From Turritopsis dohrnii (lineage: Eukaryota > Cnidaria > Hydrozoa > Anthoathecata > Oceaniidae), in the NCBI GenBank assembly GCA_027922465.2, contig BQMF02000260.1, positions 62,001 through 126,000 on the forward strand: DNA of 64,000 nt, given 5' to 3'. Under the pieces are notes generated by a model that was not told the DNA's origin, made no database searches, and saw only the letters and a program-made list of their open reading frames with translations. Positions 43,915 through 54,900 of the stretch are shown here, piece by piece (within the stretch, counting starts at the first letter, position 1; every line of letters begins with the position of its first letter). A program made the translations under genes and the position numbers.

Positions 43915-45680
43915 CATAGTCACAAGAAAAAGATAGTCTGGAAGTGCGGTCAGCTAATGACTTAACCTTTTCATAGCGAAATCGCTAGTGCCCAAACTCC
44001 CGATCCTGCACAGAAGTTTAAAAATGGATACCGTATCTGCAGGCTCTCTGTATCGTTAACTATTTCTCTGTATTTTTTTTGTTATGCCTGGCGAAAATTG
44101 CGCTATATTTGGGTGTTCTGCCTCACGAAGGAATAAAGGAATAAGTTTTTTTAAAGTTCCTCTGCCAAACAATGAAGTGAATAAGAAATGGGGCTGTGAA
44201 TTGATAAACATAATTACCAAAGACAGGAGAAGTTGATGCTTCCCTGAAGAAACGTATCGAGACTCGAAAGCTATTCATTTGTGAACAGCATTTCAGTGAG
44301 GATCAGTACTACTCTTATGGAACCAGAAAATCTTTGAAAGAAGGAGAACTACCAAAGCTTAACCTCCCAATAAAGAGTTTTACAAGTGCTATAACAACCA
44401 GCAGACCAACTTTGTCGATTCAAAAACGTGATGAATGCCGAATATTGCAAGAGCTTTCACCAACTTCTCCTTCATCTTTCACTTATAAAAATTTCAATGA
44501 TTTTTGTCAGCGTATTAATAAATTATCACTTGGTAGTTGTTGGAAAGTCAATGTAGAAAGTATTTCATTAGCTGTTATAACCTGTGTATCAGTTCATTTG
44601 ATACCTAAGTTTGAAATTTTCATTGATGAATCATTAACATTTTCAGTGAGAGTTTTTGGATGGATGTTATCAGAAGACCATGAACTATACTCTGAATATA
44701 ATCGTTCATTCTCAAATATCACCTTATCAAAATTCATTAACCATCTGGAAAAATTAATTCTTTGTGAAGGTATCAAAACAAGTGATCTTAGCAGAGAAAT
44801 TGATTTTCAAAAGCATGTTATTCCCAAAAGATTTGATTATTCCTGTTACCAGCAACTGTCATACAAGCCAAGAACTCATGAAGACACATACTACCGTTCC
44901 AGTAATTGCTTACTACTACTCAATAATTGTTCAACTACTACTGCTTGTGCATGCTGTTCTTCCGCCTTCCAGCAAAATAATTATCAGAAAAACCGAAAAA
45001 CAGCCATTTTAAATAAACCAGCCAAACTTAATGCTCCGATAAAATTTACTTCTCCAGAAAGATTAAAACTAACATTACAAGATCATCGTTTGAAATGTAA
45101 ACAACTTGAGAGTGAACTTTCTAAAATGAGAACTGCTATACATAAACATGGTGAATCTATTGATGCAAAATTGAATCAGGATTTTCAGACATTGTTTTCT
45201 GGTTGTGATCAAAAAGAAGTGCCAAATTTTATGAAATTGTTTTGGGATGAACAGCAAAAATACATCAATGCATCCTGTTCAAGCAGTGTCAGATATCATC
45301 CTATGATCATTAAGTTTTGCTTAAATTTAGCTGCAAAATCATCTTCAGCATATTCTGATTTACGATATGATAGCAAAACTGGTAGTGGAATATTAGTTCT
45401 TCCAAGTTTACGAACATTGCGGGATTACAAGAATTACATCCGTCCAACCCGTGGTTTTAACCCTGCTGTAATTAATGATCTTAAAGCTAAAACAATTAAT
45501 TTTTCTGGACCTGAAAGATTCGTTACAATTCTGTTCGACGAAATGAAAATTCAAGAAGACTTAGTATGGGACAAATATTCTGGTGAACTTATTGGTTTTG
45601 TTGATTTGGGTGATATTAACACAAATTATGCAACTTTAAAGAATGTTGAAGAACTAGCCACCCATATATTAGTATTTCTA

Positions 45681-46323
45681 CCCAGCGGGCACAAGACGTT
45701 TTTGAGACGTCTCATTTTAATCGTAAAATGGTCGTTTGCTTTGCAGATCATTTTGCGACGTCGTAGGGACGTCTGAAACGGGACGTCACAATTGGGATCC
45801 TTTTACGACGGTTTTGGGACGTCTTTATACGGATTGAATAACGACCTTCGAAACAATTATAAACTTAAGATCATTTTGGGACGTCGTGGGGACGTCTGAA
45901 ACGGGACGTCGCAATTGGGATCCTTTTACGACGTTTTTGGGACGTCTTTATACGGATTGAATAACGACCTTCGAAACAATTATAAACTTTCAAAAGCAAT
46001 CAGTCTGTAAAGAATGATTTATTGTAAATGTTTTTAAACGTCTGGAGAACAAGTAGCGGTGGCATAACGGTTACGAGTTCGGTTGGCACACCAGAGGTTC
46101 CAGGTTCGGGTCCGCCTGTGGCCTATTACAGTTTTTGAAAGAGTAAATTTCATAATCCTGCGACGTCGTTACGATATCGTTGGGATGTCATCGAGACCTC
46201 TCTGTTAAGATGTAATTGGGACGTCTTTTGAGATTCCCACTTCGCGACCATTTTGCGACGTCTTAGGGACGCCTTGAAAATACGTCTTTACGACATCTTT
46301 ACGACGTCTTTGTGCCCGCTGGG
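45681..46323 (+). mobile_element. 643-bp deletion derivative of the CCCAGCGGGCAC transposon
   Basis: The ends CCCAGCGGGCACAAGACGTT and GTGCCCGCTGGG match the 13466-19255 element, with TA on each side (45679-45680 and 46324-46325). It keeps the left arm, the tRNA-like segment and part of one right-arm repeat, but no coding region. Confidence 0.9.
46056..46123 (+). repeat. tRNA-like segment in the 643-bp element
   Basis: GCGGTGGCATAACGGTTACG (A-box part) and GGTTCGGGTCC (B box), homologous to 14764-14833. Confidence 0.55.
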
Positions 46324-46541
46324 TAGTCAAAAGCATTGTGAATCCACTATCTTTCAGTTTTGCAACATTTGCAACAACTGGGATTTCTTCGCATCAAATT
46401 ATGCCTATATTTTGGAAGGCTGTTGGTTATCTTGAACAGATAAATTTACATGTTGTAGCTGCTACTGCTGATGCTGCATCTCCTAATCGTCGTTTTTTCA
46501 GAATGCACAAATTTTTGCCGTTTTTAATTTAGCAGGAACCA

Positions 46542-47712
46542 TCAATGTCCACCACCATCTTTGCTAACACTTGCTTGTTTAATTTCGGTCCGCAAAGAAC
46601 GCTTCTTTGATGTTTTCTTCGCAGTTTTATGTTTCTCACGAACATCTTTAGCAAATGAGAGTGCGAACTCGTACAAATAACGTGAGTATTTGTTCCAAAA
46701 GATTCATGCTGATTTCTGAATTAACTTTTGGATCAATGTCATAACAAATGGTTTTATATTTTGATCTTATGGTGCAGTCTTCAAGCATTCTTTTGACCAT
46801 GTCTGCACATACAATTTTAACTGAAAACTGTGCTGTTTCAGATCTAAAGATTTTTTCACTTTTCAAAAACAGATCTTGCATTTGTTTGTTAACTCTCCAT
46901 AACCCCCCACGGTCACGAGCATTAACTAGAGTTTGTGAAACATCAAAATCAATTTTACATGCATGTAAAATAGCAGCACACTGTCTATTATAAATATTAG
47001 TACACTTTTTTGAAAACCTGAATTTGTTATAAAGCTTATGAAGTATAAATCCACTTATATACTGAAGGCATTTTGTTTCTTTATCAGTGATAGATGTTAT
47101 GGCTTTTGGATCAGTGTTTTTTGTGTTGATATCAGAAAGATGAATTAGAAGATGGTTTGCTACTTCACTCATCAAGATATTAGAATAAATAAAGTCGTAT
47201 TTTAAAGGGAAAACATTCTCAGCCAACAACCCATAAAAATGTGCATAAAATTTTTCAGCATTGCCATCAAAATTGTCAAAAATGGGCCTTAACTTTTCCC
47301 ATAAATTTTTTGTTTCTTCCCAAGAAATAGAAAAATTTTCAAAGATTTTTCTGGTTTCTTCAGGTAAACATAAATCTGCAGCAACAATAGTGGCACATTT
47401 TTTCAAAATGGAACTGAGAGTGCACAACGGTAGCTTTTTTAATGAGAAAACATCTTTTTCTTCATCAACAGGTTCAGGAGAATGAAATTTATGTTTAGTG
47501 TTGATATGTCGTGCTAATCCTCTCCGTGATTTACATATTTTCTCACAATGATTACATTTTGTGGCTTGATTTGTGTCAACAGCTATTTCGGTCACTACAG
47601 CATCTATTTCATCATTCAAATCCATGTCATCATCAAGAAAGCCTCCATCGAGAAGGTAAAACAGATCATCAAGTTCTTCTCCAGCAAAGAAAACACTCTC
47701 ACTATGCGCCAT
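46542..47712 (-). pseudogene. C2H2 zinc finger protein carried antisense by the P-like transposon
   Basis: The ATG at 47712 begins MAHSESVFFAGEELDDLFYL, an acidic N-terminus, then one C2H2 finger: CNHCEKICKSRRGLARHINT, KH. A conserved body follows (IFENFSISWEETKNLWEKLR; ETKCLQYISGFILHKLYNKF; VNARDRGGLWRVNKQMQDLF), reminiscent of C-terminal parts of P/THAP9 transposases. The frame stops at 46648, but the other frame continues SRYLYEFALSFAKDVREKHK, a basic C-terminus, to TGA at 46542, so a one-base shift or a short intron is likely. Convergent with the transposase, 10 bp apart. Function unknown; probably element-encoded. Confidence 0.6.
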
Positions 47713-47833
47713 TTTGATATTCTGTGCAGGATGAGCCGGCCGTCAAACAACATTTCTACTTGAAAACGGCAATGCAATAGAAAATACAAAAACGGCCCGC
47801 AGAGCTTCCAGACTATCTTTTTCTTGTGACTAT

Positions 47834-47841
47834 GGTGTGTT
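47834..47841 (+). repeat. Right target-site duplication of the P-like transposon
   Basis: GGTGTGTT, matching 43907-43914. Confidence 0.85.
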
Positions 47842-48279
47842 CTCTCATTTCTAAGAAATTCAAACTCAGTCTTCCTCCTTCAAAGCAAGTCGGCAAAAAT
47901 GGTGGCGTCGAAGCGTAACGAAACGAAACGAAACTCTTATGTAACCTCAGTTTTTTAAGCATCGTTTATGTTTACAATACAGGCGAACAACCAACTCTAG
48001 CTCTTACTGTAATTTGAAAGTTCGCGTGTAGAGGTCAGCTCTTCAAACTTCATAAGACAGACGAGGGATCATTTGAACCATATTTTCCACTCTTCTTTTC
48101 CAAAGTTTATGATTTATAATATACCACGCAGATTCAAGCATGATAATGTTTTCATATCCACAGCAAAGAGTTTATATCAGGTTAATTACATGTTAATACC
48201 CTATACAAACTGAAAAATAACCTACACAGATGTATATACACATAACTTGATCATTAAAACATTCCTGATGTAATAAAAT

Positions 48280-48420
48280 AGATGAATTCCTAAGTGACAT
48301 AGTGTTTATAAACATTGGTTTTCTTGATAATTGCTGTTATATGCTAAAGTGTTAAATGCTATTTATCAAGTCAGTTTCCTGTGAACATGCACACACATCT
48401 CTGCAGGTAGTTTGATGCTA
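48280..48420 (-). repeat. Relative of the 247-bp transposon direct repeat
   Basis: Reverse complement of blocks at 15960-16030 and 16240-16290: shares AATTATC.AG...AATGTTTATAAACA and GTCACTTAG.AA.TCATCTAT. Shows the family has further copies outside the transposon. Confidence 0.55.
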
Positions 48421-48502
48421 AGTAACACTTCGTGATTTTATCTGCTTTTCTTTTGGTTCTTAGAGGTGACCTTTTAGAAACATTTAGATTTCTTTTTATA
48501 TA

Positions 48503-48647
48503 TACATATCGATCTCTCGAAAACTCTTGATTTCTCAAACTTTGATAACTCAAAATTGTTTATGACATAATTATATAGTTAGAGTCTTGAAAGTTTGAAC
48601 TCTTGATAACTTGAATTACTTTTTTGAGAGTTTTCAAGAGTCGACTG
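48503..48647. repeat. Short pogo-type inverted-repeat element
   Basis: The right end reads GAGAGTTTTCAAGAGTCGACTG followed by TA (as inverse, CAGTCGACTCTTGAAAACTC). The left has an imperfect counterpart, GATCTCTCGAAAACTCTTGA. About 145 bp, no coding. Confidence 0.5.
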
Positions 48648-48994
48648 TACACATTAGCAATTGAAATCTATTTTTATGATATTTAGTTTAAACAGGGTAT
48701 AATCTGTCAAAAACTAATCCATAGTAAACTAAATTTATATGTGTACTCCCATCAATGAGTTCTTGTGTTTGTTATATACATTACAGATTGAAAACTGGTA
48801 ACATTTTGTAATAAAATACGATATATATGTTGATGATCTATTAATTTTGCTTCCTTAAAAAGAATTAGGAATGTATTTGTTGATACTATAGACTAAATTG
48901 AGCATTCTGTATAACAGTGTCTAGACTGGCATTCTGTATTAGCACACTGAAGTTTCAATGTGACATTGACATGCACTAAAATGTATTTTCCAGA

Positions 48995-51900
48995 ATGGAG
49001 GAAACAGTTGTGTTAGATGCGGGATCACCAACAGAACGTTCTATCAATTGTGACGGAAAGACCATAAAGATCAACATAAACAATTCTAAAATTGAAAGTG
49101 TTCCCATAGGTGTGGAGGAAAGTCAGTTAGAATTGGAAGACCCAATATTTCAAAACTCTTCGCAAAATAACAATGAAAAGGGTGGAGTTGTTGATGATCT
49201 GAAGATAGACTCAAAAGAATCAAAAACATGTAGTTTCTTTGCTACGCAAAGGGGGTGTAAATATGGAGATAATTGTCCCTTCAAGCATTATCGATCTGTA
49301 AACGATGCTGGAGACTATTCTTCTGATGGTGGTAACCATCATGGATCAAACTTTGCAAATTCAAACAAACAGCCAAATTTGCAGCAAACTGGAATGTCAT
49401 CTGGTGAAGATAAACAGTTTCCTGATGGTAAAAGCGAAAAAGGAAAAAGAAGTCGTAAATTTACTGACAACATTTGTCGCTTTTCCAAACAAGAAAAAAG
49501 CTGTCCAAGAAAAACATGCCGGTTTTATCATCCTGAAAATAAACATCGCACTCCGGATCCATCTGATCCATCTGAACGATCTGTTGAAAGTTTTAATGAT
49601 ACTCCTGAGCTCGTTCAGAAAACTGTAAATTTACAAGATACTAAAGAATTAAAAAGTAACATTAATAGGGATCAGGTGGAGGTGAAAGATGATGATAACA
49701 AAACAAACTTCACTCCAGTGAAGCATAATGAGAGTGAAGTTAATGAGAAAAATGGAGAAATTGAAAAAATGTCAAAAGAAAATAAATCAAAACCTAATGT
49801 GGGCAAAGATTGTTTGAAAGAGAACACTAAGAAAAGATCGGAGCGACCTTGTAAGTTTTATCTATCTTCAAAGGGTTGCAAGTTTAAAAACTGCTCCTAC
49901 TTACACCAAAATAATAATAATCAATTATCATCTTCAAATGAGGAGGAAAAAGAAAATTATGTTAATGCTGCAAAAGATGAAGAAGCTGTAAAAATCATTG
50001 TACAGAATGACGAAACTAATTTGATTTCCAGGGAAAACCAAAATCTTGAACAAAATATTGAGAGTGAAAAAAATTACAAGAAACAGGTTTGCAAGTATTA
50101 TAATACCACAAAGAGATGTTTTAAAGGAAATAGCTGTCCATATCAGCACACCAAGATCCTGAAAAACATTCAGAATGTGAAAAATGATTCATCGACATTA
50201 CGGAACACAGAGTTCAAGCAACTTGAAACTCATTTTAAAGCTGGCAATAAATTTACCTTGGTAAATGAAGATCCGAAAAGGATATATTGTGTTGTCATTT
50301 CTCCGACAGATCCTGATTGGGTAAGTTTTTTTAACATCCTATAAAAGAGCTTTTTGAAAACGTTTTGTGAACCTTTGTGTATTTTTCTTTTCTCATGCAG
50401 TCTTTCATTGTTAAAGAATTCACTATTAGAGTCGAGTTTCCTGAAAGTTATCCAGAAGAGGTATGACTATTTACGTAGTTTTCTGTTTGATTTATCAGTC
50501 TCATTGTGCATTTTGTAAGGGTTTCTTTTGTACAATTTGCATTTTGTGATGGTATTTTTACCACCTTGAAAAGTATTTTGTGGTTGACTCTACAAAGATT
50601 CAGGTGGTTCGATTGCAGATCAAACATTTCTACCTAATGTTTTCATACAATTTTTTTAGATTTTTCATGTTGAACTTGTAAAAGAAGAAAACTATCCCGA
50701 AGGCTTTACAGAGTAAGGAGATTTATAGTTTTCATACAATTCTTCATAATTCTGATAAAGCTTCTTGTCTCTCCCTTAAATACTCACATGTCATCAAAGA
50801 ATCTGTTGAAAGTCTAGGTCACCCATTCAAAAGTCTGTTTTTTATAGTATTTACATTCTGTGTTTTGATAAGGTCATTCAACGAAAAATTGTCAGAGTGG
50901 ACCGAAGAAAGGAAACTGTCACGAAAGACCCATGACTTAGACTTCCGACCATTTTTACGGTGGTTTGATAGAAATCTTAGTGACATTTTTCGAAAAGCAG
51001 CAACCATGGTAACCCTTTCTCTTATCAGGTCATACTTGTCTCGTTTTCCAAGAAAATATTTTGTTTGTATGGTTTTTTCTCAGTTGAAGAATGTCTTCAA
51101 TCCAGGACTCAGTTCAATCATGTTGTTTTACTTATAAATGCTGTTTCATCTGTTTCTTATTTGTTTTGATATAAGCCCTTCTGACTTTAGTTGTTCAGCA
51201 TTAGTGATTTTACTGAACACATTCTTCAGTTGAGGAATATGTTAATAGTTAAAAATAATAAACCATTATGGAGATCACAAAAAAACTAAAAACAGCTGTT
51301 TTCTATAAGGGAATTTCCAAGCAAATCGTTTGTTTACCTCGATTGTTTATGTTGCTATTAATCAGTCATAGTTCTCATTCTTCTAATAAGATTCCCACTG
51401 CTGACATCAGCACACAACAACCCTCAGTTCTATTTTATGACAGTTCATTATCTTTAGTGCAATAACTAGACTAAAATACTTTTTAGGAACTTGTCTTTTG
51501 AATAACTTCCTAAGCTCGGCTTGAGGTGTAATCATTGGTCTAGTCTTGTTGAAAGTACATTACACTGAAAATGATCACGTAAGCCTGTCACTTGTGATGA
51601 AAAATACTACTGTTTGCGTCAATGACTTTTTTGTTCCTTAAAGGTAAAGTTGATAATGGATGCCAAGGCTTCTGGTATCCAACTGATCTATCATCAAGAC
51701 ATTTTGGCCGGTAAGTTAAACAATGAAAATACTGATGCTGCAGAAGTTGTGGAAGATACTAGTCATGAAGAAACCAGAGAATCGTTGGAACCATTAGACG
51801 ATGTTTTACCAACAGAAGAAGCTAATGAATTGTTTGATCAAACAGATAGTAATGCTTCGAAACAAGGCGGGCAACTTTCGGAAAAAGTTAAAAAAGGAAC

Positions 51901-54900
51901 TGAGGTCAAATTTACCAATTTGAGTCTTAATGAAAATATTGGTACCATACAATTGAAAAGTGCTAAGTTAACATTGGAATGTGGTCGATGCAGAGCCCGA
52001 AGCGATGTGCAACTTGCAGAAAAGAGGTTATCTAATTGTTATGTGCTACCTTGGGTCACTTGAATTCAAAGTTTTAGGCAACAGAATAATACTTAAAATT
52101 TGCCAATCCAATGTCTTAAAGACATTTTTAAACTGATAGAATAATATGTTATTTGATCAATTGAATTATGAAAATTATTTGTCTTGCTACTTTAAATGAC
52201 TATGTGAAGTTAATATTCTAATAAATTTTGTAACTTGTATACAGACACTTTTTGTAAGCTCAATTTTATGGCAACTCAATCCTTAGATTTGGTCAACAAA
52301 TAAGAACAAAATAAGAACACGCTGAGGCTTTCATTTCGAAAATAAGATTAGAATGAGCCCAAATTTTCTCGTGAAATAAGAATAATTCAGAATGCAAATT
52401 CTTTTGCGAATCGCCATTGCAAAGTAAAAAAATTTATCATGTTTATTACCACATGTTGTATTGTGTTGTATTAAATGGGGAAAACCTTAACAAAAACAAC
52501 AGAATTTGTAGTAAGTGTTTCTAGGCGGAGTTAGATGTTAATGCACGATTCACAAATTTGAACAAAATGAATCTGAAATTTAAAACTATGGTTAGGCTGC
52601 ATAAGCTAGACATTACTGGTTTGTATTTTTTTATTCAGGTTCACCCCTCCCAAGCCTGACTTTCTATTCTAACTAGCTAATAAGCACTACAAGGGCAGGG
52701 GAGTACTTTCCCATTTCAGCAAGCTTTCAATCACATTTTGGCACCAATTTCTAACTAGTCTCTCACCCAGCCCTATTGATCACGAAACATCCGAGTTCAG
52801 AGGAGAACAGGGTTGTATCAGTACTACCAGGGATGTGACTGGTAGCATTTTTGTGCAGAGGGGGACTTGAACCCAGAACCTTTGGACTGTCTGCCAAACA
52901 CGTTACCATTGCTATTTTTGACATTTTTTTTGGCATGACAAACACACTTATTGTCTTTGTTAGCTTCATTCTTTTATTTATTAGGACCACTGAATCTGTT
53001 TGTGGAAAATGCAATGCAACCCAAACAGTGTCTTTTCATCCAGAGCTTGTCCATCAACATTCAGCTGTGGTTGGATATCTACACATGGAAGGGTAAGTAT
53101 CCAACATTAGTTAAATATGTCATTTGAATTAGCAATTTTGATAAGACTGACAAGACCGCAAAACGAACTGGGGGAAATCTATGTTTGTAATTTGACATTC
53201 ATTTGGTCTTGATAATCTATCGGGCACCAATTTGAATTTTTTGAGAGAGTCAGCCTGTATGTGTTTCAAGTCTTTTTGACAGTATTTGTTATTGTTGTTT
53301 TGCTAAAATTCTGGGGGTTTTTTTATTGCTAGCTGCACTGCTTTCGATTTGATCTTGAATGATTCAGTCGTCATCCTGAACTGCTTGAATTGCTCCAAAG
53401 ACAACATATTGAAGGTAACTTCTTTCATTCTTTTGCAGTCAAGGAAATTTTTGTAAGATGCACATCTTATATCTTCAGGCATTTTTATGACTTTTTGCGT
53501 TTTGTGTTGTTTTTGTTTATCTTATTTTGTTTATGTTATGAACAAACAAACAAATGTGACATATCAAATTTTCCTAAAGATCAAACAAATCACGATAATA
53601 TTTTCATTTCTTAGCATACATGGAGTGACTTCAGTGAAAGTGAATTTCTCATTTTCAGTATTTTTTGTGCCGGTTACCTTATCGGACAAAAGTCGGACAA
53701 AAGTGACTAAATTTTGGCAAGGTGACTAAATTTTGTCCAACGGATAATTTGGTCAGATTGATAATTTTGTCAGACTGATAGTTTTGTCAGACTGATAATT
53801 TGGTCAGACTGATAATTTTGTCCGACAAGGTATTAGACTTTATTGGTTTAATCCCTTATCTGAAAGTGAAAGTTCCACCATCAATAGGAAAACACACTGG
53901 GGGTATTCTTACTTATTCTTATGTAACTTAAAGATCAATGAAAGAAATTAAAGTTATAACTGAACATAAAATTATACATTTCCCTTATAAGAAGAACCTC
54001 TAGTCACTGAAGCTCAGTAACACCTAGGAAACTCACCCAACCTCCTTTCCAGTTTCCTGTTTTTAAGTAGGTGTTCATTTTGCAGGGGATGAGTTATGGG
54101 GCGAAGGAGCATTGGTGTCGTTCCTGCCACATGAAAATGGATCTTACCATCCAAGCCACTAAATTCCATCAAATTAAAATACAAGGTACGTTTTCTCACT
54201 TCGTTCAAGCTGCTTTTGAATTGATCCAATACTCTGTTCAAAGAACATTCGAAACTAAATTCGAGAAAGTGCCGACTATAATGCACATACTGAGTTTTAA
54301 ATTCTGCTCTACGCATAGGTGATCGTTCAGGGAACTCCAAAAACATTTCCACAAAATCCTCCGCCAAAAAGAAAGCGGGCGGTGAGCCTGGCGTCAAGGA
54401 AGGAACGCCATTAGCTGATCAAGGAACTTGCAAGCATTACAAGAAAAGCTTCCGTTGGTTGCGGTAAGCCATTTCTTGTTATTATTATATCATGCATTTT
54501 ATTTTGGTTTTTGTTTTTGTTCAGCGTTTTTCAATTAATTTTTATGCGAATGTTCATGAAAGTTGGAGAACTTTCGAAATTTGCTCCAAGAACCCAACCT
54601 CTTGCTCTGATGGTGAATGCCACCAGGTGTTCAGTCAGTTAAGAAAATAAGAAAACGAGAGTTTCTCTAAATACCCGACAATTAATGTGAACGAAGGCGA
54701 ACTTTGTAGTGACGACATACCATAGTGCTTCCAGAGTTCCCTGATCTGGAGCTATACTACCAAATATTTATTTCCTTTGACATTCGACCCAATAGTGAGC
54801 TGAGAGAAAAAAGGTGAAAATATGGACCAGAGTATTTTTTATTTGTATTTTTTTATTTATTTATTTATTTATTTGTAGATTCATGAATAAGGGGTTTGTT

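Larger units (their letters stand above)
44084..46532 (+). pseudogene. P/THAP9-like transposase, frameshifted and split by an inserted element
   Basis: A THAP zinc finger (C2CH) starts at ATG 44084: NCAIFGCSASRRNKG, the invariant W in NKKWGCEL, then after a one-base shift near 44228, LFICEQHFSEDQYYSYGTRK. The following 480-codon frame (to 45680) has a leucine/charged coiled stretch (LKCKQLESELSKM) and the catalytic core: PERFVTILFDEMKIQEDLVW, YSGELIGFVDLGD, THILVFL. At 45681 a 643-bp element interrupts. Directly after it, at 46326, the frame resumes in register with VKSIVNPLSFSFATFATTGI, then TADAASPNRRFFRMHKF, ending TAG at 46530. The rest of the transposase is missing. Three independent lesions, so inactive. 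Confidence 0.85.
43915..47833 (+). mobile_element. P-element/THAP9-like DNA transposon (3.9 kb)
   Basis: The terminal inverted repeats are perfect over 29 bp: the left starts ATAGTCACAAGAAAAAGATA at 43916, and the right ends with its exact inverse at 47833. Eight-bp duplications flank it. Contents: a THAP-domain transposase on plus, interrupted by a 643-bp element, and a convergent C2H2 zinc finger gene on minus. The transposase C-terminal half appears lost. Confidence 0.9.
47842..48994. other. Upstream region of the CCCH/CHY gene
   Basis: The promoter and any 5' exon probably lie here: an AG at 48992-48993 right before the ATG looks like a splice acceptor (TTTTCCAG). A GC-richer patch near 47895-47950 (ATGGTGGCGTCGAAGCG) could be a first exon, unproven. 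Repeats at 48280-48700 occupy much of the rest. Confidence 0.3.

Noticed and set aside
47899..47953. Extra coding first exon (MVASKRNETKRNSY) for the CCCH/CHY gene
   Set aside because: Plausible start and donor-like GTAACC, but no evidence that it splices to 48994, and the ATG at 48995 already gives a complete ORF.
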